Shown here: positions 33,683 through 45,100 of the stretch, piece by piece | Position numbering within the stretch: position 1 is the first letter of the stretch | How the letters are laid out: the number at the start of each line of letters is the position of its first letter | Source of the DNA: Calliopum simillimum | Lineage: Eukaryota > Arthropoda > Insecta > Diptera > Lauxaniidae | Direction: 5' to 3' | DNA: 64,000 bases | NCBI GenBank assembly: GCA_951812925.1 | Contig: OX638368.1 | Span: 113,049,309-113,113,308 of the forward strand | Made by a program: the position numbers and the translations under genes | Notes under the pieces: generated by a model | What the model saw: the letters and a program-made list of their open reading frames with translations, nothing else | The model's database searches: none | Told to the model about the DNA's origin: nothing

Positions 33683-35244
33683 TACGAGGGTCCTAACAAA
33701 AGTTCGCTTAGTAGAATTGAAAAAACTGGATACAAAATTTTTTAAATTTATAACTTTATTCTTCATCTATTTGCATTTTTTCAACGTAAGCGCCATTATT
33801 TTGAAACATTTTTGAAGTCGATAAATCCATCTTGAAAAACAGTCTTCAAGCTCGGCTTTTTGCAGTTTTACAATTTCATTATTAACCGCATTTATTATTT
33901 CCTCATTGCTGTTGATGACCCTCCATCTCAAATTTTTTTTTATTTTTGGAAACAACAAGAAGTCACAAGGCGCAAGACCTGGAGAATAAGGTGCTGGACA
34001 AATTTCTTCGATGCCTAAAAGCGCACTAAAATTGGTCGTTTTTTCCGTAGTGCGCGCTGGCGCATTATGTTGATGTAGAAAGTAGCGGCGTAGCTCCTCT
34101 TTTTAGGTACATAAAGTAGCAGAGCGAAAATGGCAGAACTGAAAAAAAAATGCCAGAATTATAGCTCTGCTGGCTTAAGTTTCGAGAAAACACATACGGG
34201 ATGTATATTGAACTAAAGTAAGTAGTCAATAATTATAGGCTAATTATAGGCTATTTAAATGCCTTCGAATAACAGAGAAAAAAAAAACAACAAAAACTAC
34301 TACAACAACAACAAATTTGCTACAACTAAAATAACAGTAATTTTAAATAAAAGTAGGGCCCCAGGCCGCCCACTTACCCCTACTTTTATGTAAAATTACT
34401 GTTGTTGTAGTAGTAGTAAAATTGTTGTTGTCGTTGTTGTTTTTGTTGTTGTTGTTATTTTTTTTTTTCTCTGGAGTTGTTATTCGAAGTTCATAATTTC
34501 AAGAAAATTGATTTGGTCCATTTTTTTTTAAATGAAAAGCTTTTCTTTTGACGATGGGGCATTTAAATAGCCTATAATTAGCCTATAATTATTGACTACT
34601 TACTTTAGTTCAATATACGTCCCGTATGTGTTTTCTCGAAACTTAAGTTTAAGCCAGCAGAGCTATTTTTTTTTTTTTAAATGAGGAGCCTAAAATTCGG
34701 CGGTTGGGCCCAAAATTAGCCTATTATTCTGGCATTTTTTTTTTCAGTTGTACCATTTTAGCTCTGCTAGCGTAATGTACCTCCTTTTTTTGGCGTTTTC
34801 CCAATAAATTTTGGAAATTTTTTGGTTAACAGTATACCACTCAGCAGCAACCATCTGACCTTTTTCCAAAGGAATGGCAGCTACAACTTTCTCTCTGGTG
34901 AAGTAAGCTGACATCATTACTTTTGTTGCTGACTTCTGTTGCTTTGCTTTAACAGGTGGATTTGTACTTTCTGGGCTCCATACTATGGATTTTTGTTTGG
35001 TTTCAGGGTTGTGCCTCTAAAACCGTGCTTCATCACCTGTTACTATTTTCTTGAAAGTGTTAGACTCTCCATTTTTGAATTTTTCAAGAAAATACTTAGC
35101 AAAACGCACACGTGCCTCTTTTTGAGCATCACTTAAAATTCTAGGAACCCATCGTGCAGATTTCTTCGTGTATCCAAGATCATTTTTTAATATTCGCAAT
35201 ACAGCCTGTAATAGGCAATTGAAATATATCATAGAGTTACACAA
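33683..35244 (-). pseudogene. Mariner transposase, 5' truncated and interrupted
   Basis: Minus-strand remains of a DD34D mariner transposase. The C-terminal part (33760-34104) has FLHQHNAPARTTEK and YSPGLAPCDFLLFPKIK, where the usual third catalytic D environment is visible. The middle part (34783-35244) has GYTKKSARWVPRILSD, KKIVTGDEARF (first catalytic D) and WSPESTNPPVKAK. The terminal repeat is at 33683-33714 after TA. An element of 678 bp (34105-34782) splits the gene, and the N-terminus beyond 35244 is missing. A second, isolated end of the same mariner lies at 29278-29308. Confidence 0.85.
34105..34782. mobile_element. Foldback MITE inside the mariner
   Basis: The left end AGGTACATAAAGTAGCAGAG pairs with the right end CTCTGCTAGCGTAATGTACC followed by T. 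Arms remain complementary up to CAA-rich tracts (34290-34320 and 34395-34460). Flanks CCTCTTTTT (34096-34104) and CCTTTTTTT (34783-34791) match in eight of nine bases, suggesting a 9-bp target duplication, though the low complexity weakens this. It is non-coding. Confidence 0.75.
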
Positions 35245-37067
35245 AACATGAATTATTCAAACTGTTATACAAATTCTATGTTTTGTGCACGCTTGCAACA
35301 TCTTGCATGATGCCCACGTCTGTATACAATTATTTTCCTTTATGTATGTTCGGTTGTGTGTGCACAGTTTTTTTCAGCTATGCACTCTACACTTTTTCAA
35401 CTTGGAACTGGATATATGTTTTATATATTGCAAGTTGCATTGTACATATTATGCAAAGCTCTAATAGAGTGTATAATGCGTGTTTTTGCCGAACAAACTT
35501 AGATTTTTTTTGGTGATAGAGTACCGTTTAGCCAAAAATCAATTGTATTTTATCAGAACTCTGTTGAAAAGCCGAATTAGATTTCTGGTTCTTTCCTATT
35601 TAAAAGCCGAAGAGTGCAGATCATCATAAATGATGTGTTTTAAAGTTAAATTGTAAAGTATTAAAATAGTGAGTTCAATTTGAAAAGTTAATTAAAAATT
35701 TGGAAAAAGGAGACCAATAGTTGAAAAGCGGAATAATACTTTCACCATTGTCATTCAGGCGGATTAATATTTTCGGTAAATTTTTAACTATTTAAGAAAC
35801 CATTTATTTTTATAAAAGAAAAACCATTTGCTTTAGAATAATGTGCAGATGCATGCATGTCCATGGGAGTCTCACTGAGACATCTGATAACCTTCAACAT
35901 TTTTAAAAACCAATCATCGTGTTCCAAGTTACCAGCGCATCTTCAGGTAGAAGTCTGGAGGTGCGCATAATTTTATGATTTACCACCAAAATTTCATCAT
36001 TAAATGTACACATCATTTAGTTCGCAGATCAGCACCAAAATTGGCCTCAAGTTTCTCAATGACATATTTTTTGTTCAACGCCATTTTGCTATCGTCACCA
36101 TTTTAGTATCAGCCAGAATTTTTTTTTACCGAACGCGGAATTTCGCCTTAATTGCATTAATAAATAATTGATACTTTATTGCATTAAATCGAATTCGTCT
36201 AGCAAATTAAATTCATATTTCTATTACTAAAATAGTTCAGATAATTTTGTAAGATCTAATTTAGTTTTGTTAGAAGTAAAATACCGGAAATATTTTCATA
36301 TTTTAAATTAAACTTTCGTGCAAATATTGGATGGATTATATAAATTTAAATAAGTTTTTTTTAATAATACTACCTGTCTAAGTCTACGCGAAGTTTTGGA
36401 AAACAAAACAATATAAATTAAACTACTTAAAATTAATTAGCCTAAGATTGCACAGTTGAATTTTGGTTCATTTTCTTTTAAAACTTAACCAAATGCATTT
36501 TTTTTTGGAAAGTTTATTTAAATATAACTTAGAACAAATCATTAATAGAATCACAAATTTAGTGATAAAAACACAAATAATTAAAATTAAAATTGGTCAT
36601 GTTAATTTTTTTTTTTTTCTTGAATTTTAAATTAAAAACAAGCAACAATCTAAAATGGTTTTATAAAGCTATATACATTCACATAAATAATTTTTAAATT
36701 CCATTAGAATGGATTTTTGAAATCTTTATAAAATCTAGTTTTGAATTTTCAGGAAAATTTAATTTTTAAAATTTTCGTTAAAATTTAGTTTCGAAATATC
36801 ATTAAAATTTTAACCTAGCTTGGTCCTTAATGTGTTAAGAGTATCTTTAATCCTAAATCTCGAATCTTAAATTTATTAATAAGATTGAAAGAAAAGAAGA
36901 AGAAAAATCTTCAACTGAGCAAAAGAGAGTCAACTTAAAAAGTTATAACATAATTTGAATACATACATAAGTATGTTCGAAATTTAATGAGCAGCTTAAA
37001 ACATCGCAACGCTGAGCTCAACGTCGACGATGGAGAAGCAAAGTAAGTGATTTTTTTTACAAATATA
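35245..37067. other. Unassigned AT-rich region
   Basis: About 1.8 kb with no gene, terminal repeats or RNA gene that I can recognise. Short frames near 35283 are cysteine- and tyrosine-rich chance translations. It may hold old transposon sequence beyond recognition. Confidence 0.4.
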
Positions 37068-37989
37068 GGGTAGAAGGGGGAGGTTTCGACACGTGGGAAG
37101 CTTCATCAGTGCCAAATTTTGCGATTTCTATTCGCACTTACTCCCGCGTGTAAACCAAAAAGTCTTACTCCTAATGGTACGCAGCTATCATACAAATTTC
37201 TCTGCGCAATTCGACTAGGGTGCGTAGTTAGTCGTGATTTTGTATTTTTATAGCAAGTAGATATAATATTTGCTTGTTGCTTTTTGTGTGATACTCGGTT
37301 AATATAATATAAAATTTCCGTTTTTTTTTAGCAGATACTTAAATATATTATTTCTGTTAATACTACATTTAAGGTTTGCAAAATAAATAAAAGATAACTG
37401 CGAAATTTTGGAAATTTGGAAACAAGTGGATAAGGGAGGATTCGTCAAGTGTAAATGGGAGGATTCGACAACTGAAATTTATACATATGATTCAATTATT
37501 TTCCATGAATCTGATTTTTCACAAGATATGGAGTTCGGTACTAATGCCGATGTACAAATGGATATAGAATCAGCCTAAATCATGTCTCGAACTCGTTCAA
37601 GGCTCTGACCTTCCTGGTCCGAATGATTTGCTGGATATGGCCCCGATTGAAGACGACATCCCTGATTTTAGTTCTCCCATTGTATCACCGGAAGCAATTC
37701 GTCTTTTACCATTTACATTCAAAAGGTTGAAAGTTTCAAAAAATCAAGGGAATCAAGAATTTATATGACCGACGAAGCCTCCCCAAAAGTGGGAGGTTTC
37801 GTCATTTATTTTAACTTTGGTTTACTGGTCACATTTCCGAAAATAGCAAACATATCGATTTTTTTGTAATTTATAAAAGAAGCACACATATTCATGCATA
37901 GTCAATGTGTATTCAAAATAACATGCACAATTGCATTTGGAAGATATAAGGACTTTTTTGTTAGGGTGTCGAAACCTCCCCCTTCTCCC
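37068..37989 (+). mobile_element. Pogo-derived element with transposase tail remnant
   Basis: A 922-bp element with inverted ends GGGTAGAAGGGGGAGGTTTC and, reverse complemented, GGGAGAAGGGGGAGGTTTCG, next to TA dinucleotides. The words GGGAGGTTTCG or GGGAGGATTCG also recur inside (37434-37465 and 37788). At about 37596-37760 a broken plus-strand frame reads DLPGPNDLLDM, DDIPDFSSPIVSPEAIRLLP, typical of the C-terminal tail of pogo/Tigger transposases. It is a deletion derivative that cannot move itself. Confidence 0.65.
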
Positions 37990-39030
37990 ATATATATTTT
38001 ATTTTGTTTTATTGCTTTACACTAGTTTCGATAATTAGTACAAAAACAAAATCTATGCAATGCAGAGAGATTGAGTAACTAAGTAAAGCTCGAAATGTAT
38101 TAGAATTGTTCACAAATTCGATAATGACTACGGTTTCATTTTCATAACGTTCCTCGTTGGTTGCTACTGTTTAAGCACGCATTTTGTTAATCTCTATTCA
38201 TTGCACTGATTTTTCGAAAATATTCTCTTTTGCTGGTTAGATCTCACAATGTTAACATTGTTAACAAAATATATTTTTTTTTGATATGAAATTTCGAAAG
38301 TATTTAGCTGTTTAATTTTTTTAGTTGTTAAAAACGAAAAGCTATTTGAAACCATTTTGTTAACAACTTCAATGGTTGTTTATTTTGCTAATAGTATAAA
38401 TCTAAGAATAATGTCAAACTTTATAATCAATTCTATTTTGTCTTGAATTTTTGAGTCATATAAAAAAATGAATAAAGAGTAAGAATTTTTATAGTCTTGC
38501 GATGATGATGAAATAGTTGGTAGTTTGAATTGAATACTTTTGGATGGGTTAGGGAGAGAACATGGGTCTCTCATAACGATGGTTGGGTATGGGTTTAGAC
38601 CCGAGGCAATGTTACACCTTTTCTGCCTCATACTCAAATTAAGCATTTTTTCCTTTACCTTACTTTTAGACGGTTTTATTTTTCTTCGCATTTAAAGTGC
38701 ATATCTATTTGGCTATTTCGGTTTTTTCCTTGCGTCTTTTAAGTAACCATTTGCTGTAGTTAATGAGTTTGAATCCAGTTAAGGATTTTGTTTATTTTTT
38801 CTACTGTTTGGTTTTTTTTTTCTTTATACCTGTGCATGATTCTTTTATATTATGATATTGGGTCAAGTAAGTGTAGTGCACGAACCCCGACATTTGGCGA
38901 CGAGCTTAGACCAGGAACCGCTAGCATGCACACCCGCACTATACAAACTTGTGTCCACCTGCCCTTTGGTATCAGAAGGCAGATAATGTCCCATCTTCAA
39001 CTGAAGACAAGATATCATCATTATATAAAA
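37990..39030. other. Unassigned region that probably ends in a 5' LTR
   Basis: No gene is recognised. Because a primer-binding site begins at 39031, the DNA just upstream should be the end of a 5' LTR, but no LTR start or second LTR was found for comparison. The open frame at 38380-38691 (minus) has no recognisable domain. Confidence 0.35.
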
Positions 39031-39048
39031 TGGCGCCCAACGTGGGGC
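39031..39048 (+). other. Primer-binding site matching tRNA-Lys
   Basis: TGGCGCCCAACGTGGGGC is complementary to the 3' end of fly tRNA-Lys including CCA (known sequence). This is the standard minus-strand primer site used by gypsy-like elements. It places a 5' LTR immediately upstream and the Gag leader downstream. Confidence 0.8.
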
Positions 39049-39937
39049 CCAAAATTGTTTTTGGGTTTCCCTTTATAATTAGTTTTTGACATATTCAGTA
39101 GTTTCTGGAATTAGGTCTAAGTTTTCCGTGGCTTATCTAACCGTCTACTTGAATGATGTATTTTGACAATCCTTTGTACATTGTATTTTATTTTTGTTTT
39201 TCTCTTTTGATCTGTTTGTAATTAAGTTTTGGAATTAGTTCGAGGCAAGGCTTTTAGCTAACCATTCTTTAAGCATACAGTATTCACTTCATATTCACTT
39301 CAGATTGTGGCTTTGGAATTAATCTGTTTGCTATGCGATCAGTTAACCAGCCTTTAAGTTTTCTGTGTGATTTTGGCAAGTGTTTCTGGCATGGAGTATT
39401 TATAGTTTCTGAAATTGAGACACAATATGTAACCAGCAGATTCATTTGCTTTAAAAAGTTGTTATCCTTTTGAGATGTTTTAGCGGAGTATGCTTTTAAT
39501 AATTAACATGCCAACGACTCTTAAATAATAACAATATTTAATTAATTTTTCGGTAGGTAAGGTAAATATGCAATTTTTTTTTTGAGATTTATTTTTATTT
39601 TTTTGATTCAAACTAACCACAAATATTTTCACCAGTCATTCGCAAGAAAATTTGCATTTGTGAATTTTTTTTTTAAATTGCCATAGCAATTTGATTGAGT
39701 TTTTGGTAAATTGTGCTGATGATTTGTTATTTAGAATTAACGTTTAAAACATTACATTTAGAAATTTATATCTATATACGATAAGGAGTATTTTCGGTTT
39801 TCAATTTTTAATTATTTTTGCTGATTTTGCTGTTATTGCAAAATTATTTCTGATAATCGTTCTATCCCGAGAAAGCATAGAAAGTTTTATTTGGTATTTT
39901 TTTGTTGAGATTTTCGGTATTGCTTTAAATTTTTTTT
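39049..39937 (+). other. Long untranslated leader before the RING-Gag frame
   Basis: About 0.9 kb between the primer site and the Gag ATG. It is AT-rich with several T-runs and no long frame. It could hold packaging signals or an intron. None is demonstrable. Confidence 0.35.
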
Positions 39938-41563
39938 ATGAATAAAATGGCGGTGCATCACAGTAATGAGGATTTGCTACAGATTGCAGAACCGGGAGAA
40001 ATTTGTTCCATTTGCAATGAAGTAACCACAAACTTGAATTTTGCCCTTACACCGTGTCGTCACGCATTTCACCGATCGTGTATATCAATTTGGCTAAATG
40101 ACAATAATAACTGTCCACTCTGTAGAAGGTCATGTGATACTCAATCACTGCACAGTTTTGCAGAGCAGGAACCACAACCTGTTCTTGAAGGCTCGGGTGG
40201 TACTATTCCACGAAATTCACATAATTTTAGAGGTGCCACAACTCGTGCTCGAGCAGCTAATCTGAACACTCTAGATAGGCAAGAGCAAGATGATTTGCAA
40301 TCATCTGAGAACTTTCGCAGACGTCCAGGTCGTCCTTCAAATTTTAATGCAAATAATCGTAACCGCAATGAACGACTTAGTTCAAATTTTGACTATCGAC
40401 GTGTTCAAGACATGATCGAAACATCAACTCAACGTCAAAATGAGAACATAACGCGTGAGATAAGAAATGTTGTAGGTCAGTTACTTACGAGTTCTCTTGA
40501 GCAATATTTTCAAAACCTTAACTTAAATCAAAATAACAATAACAACAATAATCCTTATATTGGTAGGTCCCATTTAGAACCAGATTGGCCGCGTGATATG
40601 CCAACATCACGTGATCAAAATATTAATATCAATAATAACAGTATTCCTAATGTTCAAAGTAATGAACGTAATTCTAATCAGATTTCCAACCGAAATAGTT
40701 CCTTTTCTGTTCATAATCCGAATGCAAACAATTTTTCTTCAGAAATGGTTGCGAAAACCATTCTTAATTGGAAGATAACCTTCGACGGTTCATATGAATC
40801 ATTATCGGTAGATGAGTTCATATACCGCGTTAACGCTCTAACTGCATCTTCACTTAGAGGAAATTTTGCATTGTTGTGTCAACACGTTCATGTGTTATTT
40901 GAAGGAAAAGCCAAGAGGTGGTTTTGGCGACACCATCGCTCTGTACAATCGTTAGATTGGAATGTAATTTGTGAGGAGTTGAGGAAAAATTTTAAAGATT
41001 TCAGGTCGGATTTCGATATTGAGGAGAGTATTCGCTCTCGTAAACAAAGGTCGAATGAAAGCTTCGAACAATATTTTGACAGTGTCATGTGCCTGAGTGA
41101 TAGTCTCAGAACGGCAATGCCTGAAATAGTACTGGTTGAAACATTGATTCGCAATTTACGCCCGGAAGTTCGACATGAACTTTTGCATTTGGAAATCAGA
41201 ACGATTTCTCAATTAAGAAAAGCTTGCAATCGACGTGAGAATTTTATTGAGACAGTGCAACGCTCAAACTTTAGTTACAGTAAGCCTTTTGGTTACCAGA
41301 AAAGACAGATAGCAGAGGTTCAGGAGTCTGAAGTAGGTGGGGATGATTTTGTTGACGAAACTTGTGAGATTCGTTCAACAGTAAAAACGGTTGATAGTGC
41401 AAACATGAAATGTTGGAACTGTGAGAAAGTTGGGCACAGTTACAAACAGTGCGAAGAACCACGCCGTGTCTTTTGCTACGGTTGTGGACTTTTAGGATTT
41501 TTTCTGCCGAATTGTCCTAGCTGTATCAAAGCGGAAAACAGGCAGAGGGATGCCTGCAAGTAG
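39938..41563 (+). CDS. Retrotransposon Gag with N-terminal RING-H2 finger
   Basis: An intact frame of 541 residues. Residues 23-62 form a complete RING-H2 finger: C23-x2-C26-x13-C40-x-H42-x2-H45-x2-C48-x10-C59-x2-C62, including PCRHAFHRSC and CPLCRR. RING-H2 fingers usually recruit E2 ubiquitin-conjugating enzymes. A polar, Asn-rich linker follows (about residues 120-265), then a retrotransposon Gag domain (about 290-440) with FEGKAKRWFWRHHRSV and SFEQYFDSVMCLSDSLR. A CCHC knuckle follows (CWNCEKVGHSYKQC) and a degenerate second one lacking its histidine (CYGCGLLGFFLPNC). The primer site at 39031 ties it to an LTR element. No protease, reverse transcriptase or integrase follows, so the element is Gag-only or truncated. 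The fused finger is plainly encoded in one uninterrupted frame, but its ligase activity is inference. Confidence 0.85.
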   Translation: MNKMAVHHSNEDLLQIAEPGEICSICNEVTTNLNFALTPCRHAFHRSCISIWLNDNNNCPLCRRSCDTQSLHSFAEQEPQPVLEGSGGTIPRNSHNFRGATTRARAANLNTLDRQEQDDLQSSENFRRRPGRPSNFNANNRNRNERLSSNFDYRRVQDMIETSTQRQNENITREIRNVVGQLLTSSLEQYFQNLNLNQNNNNNNNPYIGRSHLEPDWPRDMPTSRDQNININNNSIPNVQSNERNSNQISNRNSSFSVHNPNANNFSSEMVAKTILNWKITFDGSYESLSVDEFIYRVNALTASSLRGNFALLCQHVHVLFEGKAKRWFWRHHRSVQSLDWNVICEELRKNFKDFRSDFDIEESIRSRKQRSNESFEQYFDSVMCLSDSLRTAMPEIVLVETLIRNLRPEVRHELLHLEIRTISQLRKACNRRENFIETVQRSNFSYSKPFGYQKRQIAEVQESEVGGDDFVDETCEIRSTVKTVDSANMKCWNCEKVGHSYKQCEEPRRVFCYGCGLLGFFLPNCPSCIKAENRQRDACK

Positions 41564-42192
41564 TATAGCTATGGGCATTCCGCCGCAAAAAAGTGGCTTT
41601 TTGTATGAAAATCTCTATACAAAATTTTAAGGTCAAAATTCACAAAAATTGTCCCAAGACAGAGTTGCCAGACTTCTGTTTTACTGTAAAGTGTACTATT
41701 GGTGTACCGTATTTTGTTTAGGATTTATTGTGAATGGGCCATATTATTTTGATAACATTGCTGTTGTAGGTGTTATTATTGATACCTTTTTTTCTATTCT
41801 GCTTCTTACTCATCTTCTGGGTGGTCAATTATTGTTCTTGCTTTTATTGATATTGTTTTCATTTTTCTCATATTCTTCTTTGTACTTATATTCGTGTCTA
41901 TATATGTTGTACTATGTCTTGGCAGTCAATTGTTGTTGTTGCTGTTGTATTTATTTATTTAAGGATAAACCAAATTTTTTGAATATTTCAATAGCAGACC
42001 AACTGTTGGTTCAACGGATGGAACGACAGTCAGATTTTCAGACTTTGTTTAGATAACATATCATATATCTTAGCTTAGGAGTTCGATTGTGACTTCATTT
42101 GAATTGTTAGAATTGTAATTTTAATTAGACTTTATGAGTCACTAAATTTAGCTGTTTTTTTTTTACAAATTTTTATGTCCGGGAAAAAATTT
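41564..42192. other. Sequence after the RING-Gag frame
   Basis: No pol gene. A hydrophobic frame (41649-42056) is rich in Leu, Tyr, Cys and Phe from T-rich DNA and is not convincing. The inverted polymerase element begins near 42193. Confidence 0.4.
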
Positions 42193-45100
42193 TTTTTTCT
42201 CTATTGCAGTCAAAGTATTGGTTTGTGCGTATGAATATTTATTTAATTGAAATTGAAACTTTATGTTCAAATTTTTAAAGTTCCAAATTTTGCAAACTTT
42301 AAAGATCACCAGACGGGCATTTATTTTCATTATTGTATCCTTTTTTCATTCTCTTCTTATACTTACATATATATAAACATATGAATATATATGTACGTAT
42401 GTTGTAGAAGGTCTGAACTGAATCATTTGCTTCGATTGTTTACATTGAAAGCGATAAACATTTTTTTTATTTTTTTTTTTATTTTCGGTATGCAAATATG
42501 TTTGTGTGTGTGTGTGTGTACGTCGTATGCTACAATTTGTTTATTAATCATATTTTTTCCTCTTGCTTTGTTGAAGCTAAAATATATGTATAATATTGGC
42601 AGCTTCACTATATTGAGTATGAAATTTCAGTCTAAATAAACAATCAAACAAAAGACCCTTTAATTCATAATTTGTATTCAGTATGTGTCTGAACTTGAAA
42701 TTTTGCAAGTTCTTGACCTACATATATTAAATAAGAACAAAAGTAAAGTTTTCTTTCTTTATATTTTTTTAATAGCTTATTGATATTTCGTTACAATATT
42801 TTTCTTAGGAGTTATACAATTTTTTAACATTATTTTTTTTCTTAATTAACTAAGATTATTTTATAGAATATTTAAAAACAAAGTTTATGTAATATGTATC
42901 ATATTATATATAGTTTCTTACTAAATAACTTATGAATATATCTAATTCATATCCATAATACTATAATGACCCCACGGTAGCGTTTCATAACTATCGGCCA
43001 ACAGAAATCTTTTACTATCGTGAGGACTCAAAGCGATTTTTTTTGCGTGATAGTGCTCACCTCATGTTTTTTTGATTTTATCAAATTTTGATCCATTGTT
43101 TTTATGGAGCCGTCATTCAAACAAAGAACATAGTCATCAAACTTTATTTTATTTTTGACTATGTCCTTCTTCACACCTTTAGATTTTTTATCCTTGTCTT
43201 TTCCCTCTACCCTAACTGCATACATCTTTGATCGAAGGCCAACGAATTCACTCATGACACGACCTTTATACTCATCTTTCATAACGCCCAGAACTTTTTT
43301 ATTCACAGAGGGAATATCCCAAATGTTAGGTTGAGGATAATCACTTGTATCAAAATATTTATGACAATCACGTTTTATAAATTCATACAACTCATGCCCA
43401 GTTATCTCATAAATAAGGGAATCAGTGTCAGTGTAACATACGGAACAATCATGACCAAACTCGGGAACCATATAACCATAATGGAAATCGTATAAGGTTG
43501 TTTTGGACAAGTCAAGGATTGTCATGCCTATATAAATAGGCTTATTGAAAAATATTTCTGTTTTATTAAGCTCAATAGCAGACAGGCTTTCACTGAATAT
43601 AGTCCTCCCCTTAAACTCTGGCTTGGCTATATATGCTTCAGCGCCATATCGACCTAACCACCTTGTTATAAGCTTAACAATGGAGTGTTTTCGAATGTTC
43701 TCCATTGTTTTGCCATAGACAGCATTATTCATGAGTTTGTAAAGATCTTTATCAAAATCATTTTCAGCTGCTGCTCTGAGATAAGTGTTTAAGTCGATAT
43801 AGGATTTGAGCCAAGGAGATTGTTTGAACTCAAGAATTTTATGAATTTTTTTCAATTTTAGGCCATATTTTAAGGCTTGCTTTAAGGCTCGATAATGGAT
43901 TATATATTTTTCTTTATTGTCCACTTTAGCTAACAATTTCTTTTGTTTTGACCCTGGTGGTGACGCATGGTCAGGACAAAAAGGCAGATCTTTATGATGA
44001 TCGTGTAGATCATTTGGATATTCCAAGTCAACTTCAAGGATGTAACCAATATCCGAATCATCAGCTACATCCTCAAGTTTGAAATTTTGAAGATCTTCTA
44101 CCCAACTGAACCACCGTGGGGGAGATATTGGGACATTGACCAACCATACTGATTATTAATATCGAAGTATGCTAAATACTTCGAGGGTTGATTTGCATCA
44201 TATTTAGGTAAGTATTTATTATTGGCCTTAGCATACCTCTTAGTACATTGACTAAGACCACCACGAATACCACGCTCCACGAACATGAGCATATCAACAT
44301 CTGTTAATAGTTCAAGAGTTACATCAGTATGTTTAAGCATAGCATCCCAAGTATATCCAGGTAGTGTAAAATAGTGGGCAGGGTCCAATCCGTATGTTTT
44401 ATGACAACTGGATCGAAATTGCTCAAAAACATCGGCTAAAAGAAGAACATCCGTCTTCAAATATAAGTCGGAATATTCCCCCAAATTTGATATATTTAAT
44501 TCCGACCAGACTTTTTGACCATGTATATAGTCCTCTTCCTTGATTTCACAATCATTCAATTTATTGTAAAATTGTGAAATATCAGGCAAACAAGTGTCTT
44601 CAAATTTTTCTTCATCATCACAATAATCGTAAGGGAATACACCCTTACGAGTTAGTAACTTTAATTGTGATTCAGATTTATCTAAAAACCCTGATTTTAA
44701 GTTTGGGAACATCTTTAGAGCAGAAGCTAATTCGTTTAAGCTCTTATTCATAAATCGAAATGAATCTATAAATCGGAATTTAATGAAGTATTCATCTAAA
44801 CGCTTTGTGAATGAAATATACCGTTCTTTATTTATAGGCAGCAGATCAACACGGCCTTTTAAATCATTTGCAATATTTTTGATAATAAAGTGGGAATCAT
44901 ACCCACTTAAATAATGAAAAATGATAGGGATTGTGTGGGTATCTTTAAAATTAACATTACACCCCTCATGTGCTGGACCCCGATAAGTACCAGTTAAATG
45001 GCAATGATCTCGCACTTTTTTATCATCGGTTGTAAATGACTTCTCACATATATGACATGAAGTAGCCGTATTAAATTTTTCAATCTGTATATCGGTTAGT

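Noticed and set aside
38380..38691. Possible small host gene on the minus strand
   Set aside because: 103 residues, Lys/Ser-rich, no conserved motif, no splice or promoter context.
41649..42056. 135-residue hydrophobic frame after the RING-Gag gene, a possible membrane or envelope protein
   Set aside because: It is T-rich low-complexity DNA with scattered hydrophobic residues and homopolymers (runs of Cys and Leu), no signal peptide plus ectodomain layout, and no similarity that I recognise.
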